Source: Roseiarcus sp043784465 | GTDB lineage: Bacteria; Pseudomonadota; Alphaproteobacteria; Rhizobiales; Beijerinckiaceae | DNA: 13,320 bases | Assembly (NCBI GenBank): GCA_043784465.1 | Contig: JAYVYJ010000233.1 | Coordinates: 1 to 13,320 of the forward strand | Reading direction: 5' to 3' | Shown: one piece after another, positions 1-6,079 of the stretch | How the letters are laid out: every line of letters starts with the position of its first letter | Numbering within the stretch: the stretch's first letter is position 1 | The notes under the pieces: model-generated | What the model was told of the DNA's origin: nothing | What the model saw: the letters and a program-made list of their open reading frames with translations, nothing else | The model's database searches: none | Program-made: the position numbers and the translations under genes

Positions 1-414
1 TTCGGCGGGGCTGCCGGCACCTTCAATCAAGATTAAATCATGGTTTTCGGCCAGTCTGTGAAAACTTTCGAGGATGGCTGGCATATAGCTGGCGCGTTCA
101 CGGAAGAAATCACGGGCCTTGAGCGTGGCTTTGCGCTTGCCCTGCACGATCACCTGCGCGCCGGTTTCACTTTCAGGTTTGAGCAGCACCGGATTCATGT
201 GAACCGTGGCAGGAATGCGGGCGGCGCGGGCTTGCAGGGCTTGGGCGCGGCCAATTTCACCGCCATCACTGGTGACGGCTGCATTGTTGGACATGTTTTG
301 CGGCTTGAACGGGACGATTCTGAGGCCCCGGCGCGTGAAGGCGCGGCAAAGCCCGGCCACGATCAGCGACTTGCCGACGTCGGAGCCGGTGCCCTGAAAC
401 ATCAGCGCGGGCAT
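1..414 (-). CDS. cobQ: Cobyric acid synthase CobQ, N-terminal part (gene runs off the left edge)
   Basis: CobQ is the glutamine-dependent amidotransferase that amidates side chains b, d, e and g of adenosylcobyrinic acid a,c-diamide to give cobyric acid, in the cytoplasm. The 138 codons visible begin MPALMFQGTGSDVGKS. They carry the ATP-binding P-loop (GTGSDVGKS, residues 8-16) and the family signature PFKPQNMSNNA. MNPVLLKPE and the ending LIEGAGSPAE are also typical. The C-terminal glutaminase domain lies outside the window. The ATG at 414 is chosen because it directly follows the cobO stop (one base between) and matches the usual N-terminus. GC is clearly lower here (about 58% over bases 1-300, counted by hand) than in most of the window. 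The cobO-cobQ pair is probably co-transcribed leftward. Confidence 0.95.
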   Translation of the reverse strand, partial: MPALMFQGTGSDVGKSLIVAGLCRAFTRRGLRIVPFKPQNMSNNAAVTSDGGEIGRAQALQARAARIPATVHMNPVLLKPESETGAQVIVQGKRKATLKARDFFRERASYMPAILESFHRLAENHDLILIEGAGSPAE

Positions 415-415
415 G

Positions 416-1021
416 TCAGAACTCGATGCCTTCCTGCGCCTTCACGCCCGCCGCGAAATGATGCTTGACCGCGCCCATCTCGGTGACGAGATCGGCGGCC
501 TCGATCAATTCCGGCTTGGCGTTGCGCCCCGTAACGACGACATGCAGATCGGGTCTGCGCGCCCTCAAAACCGCGACCACTTCGGCCAGCGGCAAATAGT
601 CGTAGCGCAGCGCGACGTTCAACTCGTCCAGCACCAGCAGCCGGATCGCCGGGTCGGCCATCATTTCCTGCGCGACCGCCCAGGCGGCCTGGGCGGCGCG
701 CACGTCCCGCAGGCGGTCCTGCGTCTCCCAGGTGAACCCTTCGCCCATCGTCCGCCAGATCATCTGGTCGCCAAAGCGCGCGAAAGCCAGCTTCTCCCCC
801 GTCTCCCATGCGCCCTTGATGAACTGCACGACCCCGACCCGCCAGCCGCGCCCGAGCGCGCGCAACGCCAGCCCGAACGCCGCCGTCGACTTGCCTTTGC
901 CCGGCCCCGTATGAACGATCAGCAGGCCTTTGAGCGCAATCGTCTTGGCGGCGACTTCAGCGTCCTGCACCGCCTTGCGCTTTTCCATCTTGGCCCGATG
1001 GCGGGCGTGCTCGTCACTCAT
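416..1021 (-). CDS. cobO: Cob(I)yrinic acid a,c-diamide adenosyltransferase CobO (BtuR/CobA type)
   Basis: This enzyme transfers the 5'-deoxyadenosyl group of ATP to the cobalt of the reduced corrinoid, forming the Co-C bond before CobQ acts. The protein is 201 aa, the normal length. A charged N-terminal helix precedes the P-loop GPGKGKST (residues 39-46). The family motifs VQFIKGAWETGE, LLVLDELN and VVVTGRNA follow, and the C-terminus ends in the usual HHFAAGVKAQEGIEF form. The ATG at 1021 is chosen over longer in-frame extensions because homologues begin near here and AAGGACG lies at proper spacing upstream on the minus strand. An in-frame extension toward 1411 would run antisense through the riboswitch and is not credible. 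No riboswitch was found on the cobO strand. Its promoter must lie within or opposite the divergent regulatory region. Confidence 0.96.
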   Translation of the reverse strand: MSDEHARHRAKMEKRKAVQDAEVAAKTIALKGLLIVHTGPGKGKSTAAFGLALRALGRGWRVGVVQFIKGAWETGEKLAFARFGDQMIWRTMGEGFTWETQDRLRDVRAAQAAWAVAQEMMADPAIRLLVLDELNVALRYDYLPLAEVVAVLRARRPDLHVVVTGRNAKPELIEAADLVTEMGAVKHHFAAGVKAQEGIEF

Positions 1022-1052
1022 AGCTTCGTCCTTTAGGGCGCCGCCGCCTGCG

Positions 1053-1081
1053 TTGACAGCGCGGCGGGCGAGGCCTAGCAC
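1053..1081 (+). promoter_or_regulatory. Candidate sigma-70 promoter for the B12-riboswitch operon
   Basis: A perfect -35 hexamer TTGACA (1053-1058) is followed, after exactly 17 bases, by a -10-like TAGCAC (1076-1081), which matches TATAAT at three positions. Transcription would start about 6-8 bases downstream, near 1087-1089. That is where the first riboswitch strand (GACGG, 1089-1093) begins. The agreement between promoter geometry and RNA start is the main support. The weak -10 keeps confidence moderate. Confidence 0.55.
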
Positions 1082-1085
1082 GATG

Positions 1086-1250
1086 CGCGACGGTCCCTGC
1101 GAGAGCGGGGCGAAATAGGGAATACGGACAGAAGCCGTAGCTGCCCCCGCAACTGTGAACGGGAGTTTGCGTCTTTCACGCCACTGGAGCTTTTCCGGGA
1201 AGGCCGACGCAAACGCCAAAGACCCGTGAGCCAGGAGACCTGCCGTCCAG
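1086..1250 (+). promoter_or_regulatory. Cobalamin (AdoCbl) riboswitch aptamer
   Basis: This leader RNA binds cobalamin and represses the downstream genes when B12 is plentiful. The conserved core elements occur in the correct order on the plus strand: GGGAATACGG near 1118-1127, GTAGCTGCCCCCGCAACTGTGA at about 1137-1158, GCCACTG near 1180-1186, GGGAAGGC near 1197-1204, GACCCGTGAG near 1221-1230, and the B12 box AGCCAGGAGACCTGCC at 1229-1244. The terminal stem can form from GACGG (1089-1093) and CCGTC (1243-1247), which sets the outer limits. The element sits 95 bases upstream of the DUF1636 start and points at the cobW-cobN operon, not at the divergent cobO. Confidence 0.96.
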
Positions 1251-1344
1251 ACATGTTTTTGCCGAAGCGGGCGGGGCGCCTCGCGACGGCGGGTCGGCGT
1301 CTCCGGGCGCTGGCGCCTTGGCTTGCGCCCCGCCGGGAGGGCGC
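1251..1344 (+). promoter_or_regulatory. Riboswitch expression platform with stem abutting the first Shine-Dalgarno
   Basis: This GC-rich leader links the aptamer to the first start codon. GGCGGGGCGC (1270-1279) is perfectly complementary to GCGCCCCGCC (1325-1334), a 10-bp stem ending right against the candidate Shine-Dalgarno GGGAGG (1335-1340). An alternative pairing of CGCCTC (1277-1282) with the GAGGGCG part of the ribosome site (one bulged G) would hide it, and it shares bases with the first stem. Two exclusive folds at the ribosome site suggest control at translation initiation; this is inference. A T5 run (1256-1260) follows the aptamer but has no compact GC hairpin directly before it. 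The rest of the 323-base gap before the first gene is the promoter, the aptamer and the cobO leader. Confidence 0.45.
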
Positions 1345-1719
1345 GTGTCCGAAAACGTAACTGTGCAGGTCTGCGTGACCTGCCGCGCCGAGGGCGAGGC
1401 GCTGGAGCCACGCGAGGCCCGCGCCGGCGCCCGCCTCCATGCTGCGCTCGCCGCAGCCCGCCGCGAGGGCGACGCGCGCGTCGTCGGCGTCGAATGTTTC
1501 AGCGTCTGCAAGCGCCCCTGCACCGTGAGCTTCGCAGCCCCCGGCGCGTGGACCTACGTTTACGGCGATTTCCCCGCCGAGACCTCGCCTGCCGACCTGC
1601 TGGCGATGGCGCGCGCCTATGGCGCCGCGCCGCAGGGTCTCGTGCCGTGGCGGGAGCGTCCTGCGGCCCTGAAGAAAGGCGTCGTCGCGCGCCTGCCGCC
1701 TCTGGAGACTGTCCGATGA
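1345..1719 (+). CDS. DUF1636 family cysteine-motif (putative metal or Fe-S binding) protein
   Basis: A 124-aa soluble protein of the DUF1636 family, often annotated as a putative metal-binding protein and commonly found beside cobW under a B12 riboswitch in Alphaproteobacteria. It has an N-terminal CxxC (Cys10, Cys13) and a central CFSVCKRPC cluster (Cys51, Cys55, Cys59). This resembles thioredoxin-fold [2Fe-2S] proteins, and YVYGDFP follows. The function has not been established to my knowledge; a role in metal or Fe-S handling for the neighbouring cobalt enzymes is inference. GTG at 1345 is chosen because GGGAGG lies four bases upstream and the family starts just before the CxxC. A TTG at 1318 is in frame but lies inside the predicted leader stem region. 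The stop overlaps the cobW start (ATGA), so the two are likely translationally coupled. Confidence 0.8.
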   Translation: MSENVTVQVCVTCRAEGEALEPREARAGARLHAALAAARREGDARVVGVECFSVCKRPCTVSFAAPGAWTYVYGDFPAETSPADLLAMARAYGAAPQGLVPWRERPAALKKGVVARLPPLETVR

Positions 1720-2741
1720 GCGCCAAAATCCCCGTCACCATCGTCACCGGCTTTTTGGGCGCCGGCAAAACCACGATGATCCGCCATTGGCTCGAGAACG
1801 CCAACGGGCGTCGCATCGCGCTGCTCATCAACGAATTCGGCGACGTCGGCGTGGACGGCGAAATCCTGAAATCCTGCGGCGTCGAGTCCTGCCGCGAGGA
1901 GGACATCTTCGAACTCGCCAACGGGTGCATCTGCTGCACGGTCGCCGGCGATTTCCTGCCCGCCATGGAGATGCTGCTCAAACGCGCCGACCGGCTCGAC
2001 CATATCGTGATCGAGACCTCGGGCCTCGCGCTGCCCAAGCCGCTGTTGAAGGCGTTCGACTGGCCGGAGGTGCGCGCGCGGGTGACCGTGGACGGCGTGA
2101 TCGCGGTGGTGGACGCCTCGGCGGTCGCAGAGGGGCGCTTCGTGGAGGACGCCGCGGCGCTGGCCGCGCAACGCGCCGCCGATCCCTCGCTCGATCACGA
2201 CAATCCGCTGGAGGAGGTCTACGAGGATCAGCTGCTGTGCGCCGACATGGTGGTGCTCAACAAGACCGACCTGCTCATCGCCGCCGACGTCGCGCGCGTG
2301 GCGGCGGAGGTGCGCGGCGCGGCGCGGGGCGTCGCCAAGGTGATCGCCGCGCGCGAGGGCCGGGTCGATCCCGATGTCGCGCTGGGCTTGAGAGCGGGGG
2401 CGGAGGACGACATCGCCGCGCGCCCCTCTTGCCATGACGCAGAGGAAGAGCACGACCACGACGATTTCGACAGTTTCGTTTTCGACGCGCCGTCTCTGGC
2501 CGATCCTGCGCCCTTCGTGGCGAAACTCAGCGAGGTCGCGCGCGCGCATGACGTGCTGCGCATCAAGGGCTTTCTCGACGTGACCGGCAAGCCGATGCGG
2601 CTGCTGGTGCAGGGGGTGGGCGCGCGCTTTCGCCGCGAGTTCGACCGGCCGTGGCGCGCGGGCGAGGCGCGGCGCGGGCGGCTGGTGGTGATCGGCCGCA
2701 AGGGGCTCGACCGCGCCGCCATAGAAGCGGCGCTCGCCTGA
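1716..2741 (+). CDS. cobW: CobW, metal-chaperone-type GTPase of the G3E family
   Basis: CobW belongs to the COG0523/G3E GTPases and is thought to deliver cobalt, or manage metal supply, for cobalamin synthesis. This 341-aa protein has a Walker A GFLGAGKTT (residues 12-20), INEFGDVGVDG (switch region), the metal-binding CxCC motif as GCICC (Cys71, Cys73, Cys74), IETSGLA (about 99-105) and the guanine-specificity motif NKTD (182-185). A linker rich in His, Asp and Glu around 239-252 (C-H, then H-D-H-D-D) may be a second metal site, as in many COG0523 proteins. The C-terminal CobW_C domain follows, ending in a basic WRAGEARRGRLVVIG-type segment. The start overlaps the DUF1636 stop by four bases, and its own stop shares one base with the cobN ATG. 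Confidence 0.95.
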   Translation: MSAKIPVTIVTGFLGAGKTTMIRHWLENANGRRIALLINEFGDVGVDGEILKSCGVESCREEDIFELANGCICCTVAGDFLPAMEMLLKRADRLDHIVIETSGLALPKPLLKAFDWPEVRARVTVDGVIAVVDASAVAEGRFVEDAAALAAQRAADPSLDHDNPLEEVYEDQLLCADMVVLNKTDLLIAADVARVAAEVRGAARGVAKVIAAREGRVDPDVALGLRAGAEDDIAARPSCHDAEEEHDHDDFDSFVFDAPSLADPAPFVAKLSEVARAHDVLRIKGFLDVTGKPMRLLVQGVGARFRREFDRPWRAGEARRGRLVVIGRKGLDRAAIEAALA

Positions 2742-5700
2742 TGCACCTCCTGCGCGCGGACCTGACATCCCTCGACGAGACGGTCCCGGCCGTCGATCTC
2801 GGGCAGACGCGCGCGGACCTGGTGGTTCTTTCCTTCGCCGACAGCGATCTGTCGGTGCTGGCGAAAGCATGGGAACGCTTGGCGCCGCAGGCGTCGGGCG
2901 CAAGTTTGCGTCTGGCCAGCCTCGCGGCGCTGCGCCATCCCTATTCGGTCGATCTTTATGTGGAAAAAGTCCTCGTCCACGCCCGCATCGTGCTGGTGCG
3001 CCTGCTTGGCGGGTTCGACTACTGGCGCTATGGCGTCGAGGAGCTTTCCCGCCTCGCGAAGGAACGGGGTATCGCGCTCGCCTTCATCCCGGGCGACGCT
3101 TTCGACGATCCCCGCCTCGACGCCGCCTCGACTTTTCCCGCGCCCACGCTCGCGCGGCTGTCGGCCTATTTTCGCCACGGCGGCGAGACCAATGCGCATG
3201 CCGCGCTTGCGTTTCTGCTGAACCATGCCGGCCATGATCTGACGAGCGCCGAGCCGCGCCCGCAGGGCGCGCTCGGCGACCTGCGGGTTTGGCCAGCAGA
3301 GGGCGCGCGCGCGCTCATCGTGTTCTATCGCTCCGCCTGGCTCGCGGGCGACACGGCGCCCTATGAAGCGCTGGGCGACGCGCTGGCGGCGCGCGGTTTT
3401 GCGGTCGAGGCGTTCTATGTGACGAGCCTCAAGGACCCGGCTGTCGTCGCCGCGCTTCGTGCGCGCCTCGCCGCCACGCCCCCGGACGTCATCGTCAACG
3501 CGACGGCCTTCTCCGCGCGTCTCGACGACGGCGGTACGGCGTTCGACGCCTGCGACGCGCCTGTGTTGCAAGCCGCCGTAAGCCTGGCGACGCGCGCGCA
3601 ATGGGCGGCCTCGCCGCGCGGCCTGGCGCCTGCCGATCTGGCGATGAACGTCGCGCTGCCCGAGGTGGACGGGCGGCTGCTGGCGGGGGCCATCGCCTTC
3701 AAGGCGGCCGCGCCCCACATCGCCAGCCTCGAATATGCGCCCCGCCGCGCGGAGCCGGAAGCGGCGACGGTGGCCCATGTCGCGGACCTCGCGGCGGGCT
3801 GGGCGGACCTGCGCCGCACGCCCAATCCCGACAAGCGCCTGGCTTTCGTGCTGTCGGATTATCCTGCCAAACGAGGCCGCGCGGGCTATGCGGTCGGCCT
3901 CGACACGTTCGCTTCGTTGGAGGAGATGCTGGGGCGGCTGACCGACGAAGGCTACGCGCTCGGCGACCCCGCGACAGGGCAGGACATCGCAAGACGCCTG
4001 ATGGGCCTCCCGGTTGACCCCGTCGAAAGAAGCCCCGCCGCGCGGACTCCCTCCCCGCTTGCGGGGGAGGGTTGCGATGAGGGGGCTTCCTTCGGCGCTC
4101 CAACGCTTACGGTAACGCGCTATCGCATGGCGCTTGCGAACCTGCCCCCCGTCTTCGTCGCCGGAATTTTCGCCCGCTGGGGCGAGCCGGAGGCCGACCC
4201 CGCCTGCGAAGACGGCGCCTTCGCGTTCACCTGTCTGAGAGCGGGCCGCAGCTTCGTCGCCCTCCAGCCCGATCGCGGCCACGCGGAAGCCCGCGCCGAC
4301 GATTACCACGACGCGACGCTCAGCCCTCGCCACGCCTATGTCGCGTTCTACATCTGGCTGCGCGAGGTCGAGCGCGTCCATGCGCTCGTTCACGTCGGCG
4401 CGCATGGCACGCTGGAATGGCTGCCCGGCAAGGCGGCCGCCTTGTCGGACGCCTGCGCGCCGCGCGCCACGCTGGGGCCGGTCCCGCTGATCTATCCCTT
4501 CATTGTCAACAATCCCGGCGAGGCCGCGCAGGCCAAGCGACGCACGAGCGCGGCGATCTTGAGCCATCTGACGCCCCCGCTGGTTGAGGCGTCCCCGCAT
4601 GGCGCGACGGCCGAACTTGAGGGGCTGATGGACGAATACGCCCAGGCCCGCGCGCTCGACCCGCGCCGCGCCCGCGACATCGCCGAGCGCGTCGTTTCGC
4701 GCGCGCGGGAGGCCGGACTGGCGCAGGAGGCGGGGCTGGACGGGCTCGACGCGGGGCAAGCGTTGGTCGCGCTCGACGCGTGGCTCTGCGATCTCAAGGA
4801 GATGCGGATTGGCGACGGCCTGCATGTGTTCGGCCGCGCCGTCGCCGCTGACGACATGCTCGTCGCAGCATCGCCGGCGGCGGAGATGCAGGCTTTGGTT
4901 GACGCGCTGGCCGGGCGGCGCGTGGCCCCCGGCCCGGGCGGCGCGCCCTCGCGGGGGCGGCGCGACGTGCTGCCGACGGGCCGCAATCTTTATTCCGTCG
5001 ATCCCCGCGCCGTGCCGACGCGCACCGCATGGGAACTCGGCGTGAAGGCCGGCGAGGCGTTCGTCGCGGCCTATTCGGCGGATCACGGCGAGGCGCCGCG
5101 CCGCGTGACCTTCGATCTGTGGGGAAGCTCCGCCATGCGCACCGGCGGCGAGGACCTCGCGCAGGCGCTCTGGTTGATGGGCGTCAGGCCCCGCTGGGAC
5201 GATGCGTCCAACCGCGTGAGCGGCTTCGAAGTGCGCGCGCTCGCGGTGCTGGGGCGCCCGCGCGTCGATGTGACATTGAGGATTTCCGGCCTGTTCCGCG
5301 ACGTGTTTCCCGAGCAGATATCGCTGTTCAATGCGGCGGTGGCGGCGGTGGCGGCGCGCGACGACGAACCGGACGAGGAAAACCCGCTCAAGGGCGCAGG
5401 CGCGCGCGTGTTCGGCGCCGCGCCCGGCGCTTACGGGACCGGCGTCGCCCGCGCCGCGCTTGGCGGGGACTGGGAGAGCCGCGACGACCTTGGCCGCGTC
5501 TATCTCGCGGCGTCCGCGCACGCCCAGGGCGAGCAGGAGGGCGACTTCGCCGCGCGCGTCGCAGCCAGCGAAGCCTTCGTTCATGTGCAGGATATGGCGG
5601 GACAGGACGTGCTCGATTCCGACGCTTTTGCCGAGCATGAGGGCGGCTTCGCCGCCGCCGCCGCGTCGCTGGGGGCGACGCCCGCGATGTATCATCTGGA

Positions 5701-6079
5701 CGCCACGCGTCCCGAGGCGCCAAAGGCGCGCACGCTCGCCCGCGAAGTCGCCCGCGCCTTGCGCGCCCGCGCGACCAACCCCGTCTGGTTGAACGGCCAG
5801 CGCCGCCACGGCGCGCGCGGCGCCGCCGAGATCGCCGAGACCGTCGACAATCTCTATCTGTTCGCCGCGACGACCGACGTCGTCGCCGACCGGCATTTCG
5901 ACCTGTTGTTCGACGCGGTTTGCGACGATTCGGGGATGCGCGGCTTTCTTGTTGAAGCCAACCCGCCCGCCGCCGCCGCGATCGCCGACCGTTTCGACGA
6001 CGCGCGGCGGCGGGGCCTATGGAACACGCAGCGCAACAGCGTCGATCATGTGCTTGGCCTGATGCGGGGGCTGGCGTGA
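2741..6079 (+). CDS. cobN: Cobaltochelatase large subunit CobN (compact form with an in-frame repeat insertion)
   Basis: CobN is the large, tetrapyrrole-binding subunit of the ATP-dependent CobNST chelatase, which inserts cobalt into hydrogenobyrinic acid a,c-diamide in the aerobic pathway. It is homologous to ChlH/BchH. Recognisable blocks include PDKRLAFVLSDYPAKRG, HVGAHGTLEWLPGK (551-564), YPFIVNNPGE (585-594), LTPPL, LCDLKEMRIGDGLHVFG (ending at 698), APSRGRRDVLPTGRNLYSVD, MRTGGEDLAQAL and GRPRVDVTLRISGLFRD. At 1112 aa it is shorter than the roughly 1,250-1,275 aa usual for CobN. Only about 30 residues separate the HVFG block from the PGPGGAP block, where homologues carry a much longer segment. 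Residues about 429-451 are encoded by a palindromic repeat and look inserted. The ATG at 2741 shares one base with the cobW stop; longer in-frame extensions would overlap cobW. cobS and cobT, the AAA+ partners, are not in this window. Confidence 0.95.
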   Translation: MHLLRADLTSLDETVPAVDLGQTRADLVVLSFADSDLSVLAKAWERLAPQASGASLRLASLAALRHPYSVDLYVEKVLVHARIVLVRLLGGFDYWRYGVEELSRLAKERGIALAFIPGDAFDDPRLDAASTFPAPTLARLSAYFRHGGETNAHAALAFLLNHAGHDLTSAEPRPQGALGDLRVWPAEGARALIVFYRSAWLAGDTAPYEALGDALAARGFAVEAFYVTSLKDPAVVAALRARLAATPPDVIVNATAFSARLDDGGTAFDACDAPVLQAAVSLATRAQWAASPRGLAPADLAMNVALPEVDGRLLAGAIAFKAAAPHIASLEYAPRRAEPEAATVAHVADLAAGWADLRRTPNPDKRLAFVLSDYPAKRGRAGYAVGLDTFASLEEMLGRLTDEGYALGDPATGQDIARRLMGLPVDPVERSPAARTPSPLAGEGCDEGASFGAPTLTVTRYRMALANLPPVFVAGIFARWGEPEADPACEDGAFAFTCLRAGRSFVALQPDRGHAEARADDYHDATLSPRHAYVAFYIWLREVERVHALVHVGAHGTLEWLPGKAAALSDACAPRATLGPVPLIYPFIVNNPGEAAQAKRRTSAAILSHLTPPLVEASPHGATAELEGLMDEYAQARALDPRRARDIAERVVSRAREAGLAQEAGLDGLDAGQALVALDAWLCDLKEMRIGDGLHVFGRAVAADDMLVAASPAAEMQALVDALAGRRVAPGPGGAPSRGRRDVLPTGRNLYSVDPRAVPTRTAWELGVKAGEAFVAAYSADHGEAPRRVTFDLWGSSAMRTGGEDLAQALWLMGVRPRWDDASNRVSGFEVRALAVLGRPRVDVTLRISGLFRDVFPEQISLFNAAVAAVAARDDEPDEENPLKGAGARVFGAAPGAYGTGVARAALGGDWESRDDLGRVYLAASAHAQGEQEGDFAARVAASEAFVHVQDMAGQDVLDSDAFAEHEGGFAAAAASLGATPAMYHLDATRPEAPKARTLAREVARALRARATNPVWLNGQRRHGARGAAEIAETVDNLYLFAATTDVVADRHFDLLFDAVCDDSGMRGFLVEANPPAAAAIADRFDDARRRGLWNTQRNSVDHVLGLMRGLA
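4021..4097 (+). repeat. Palindromic small repeat element inserted in frame within cobN
   Basis: Outer arms 4021-4036 and 4082-4097 are inverted repeats with 14 of 16 positions complementary. The core GAAGCCCC (4029-4036) pairs exactly with GGGGCTTC (4082-4089). Inside is a second perfect hairpin, CCCTCCCC (4049-4056) with GGGGAGGG (4064-4071) around a 7-base loop. From 4025 to 4093 the element is 69 bp, exactly 23 codons, and adds a Pro/Ala/Ser/Gly-rich peptide containing TPSPLAGEG. I recognise that string as one seen in many alphaproteobacterial proteins that carry dispersed palindromic repeats; this is from memory, not a search. It lies between the N-terminal part of CobN and the RYRMALANLPPVFV block, probably in a surface loop. 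Confidence 0.8.

Noticed and set aside
1251..1262. T5 run right after the aptamer as an intrinsic terminator.
   Set aside because: No compact GC hairpin ends directly before the T run; the preceding bases belong to the aptamer closing stem.
1318..1344. TTG at 1318 as the start of the DUF1636 gene.
   Set aside because: It would add nine unconserved residues and lies in the leader stem; GTG at 1345 has GGGAGG just upstream.
2228..5896. A 3.7-kb open frame on the minus strand opposite cobW and cobN.
   Set aside because: It is rich in Arg, Gly, Ala and His, has no recognisable motif, and mirrors the codon bias of cobN. In very GC-rich DNA such shadows are expected.
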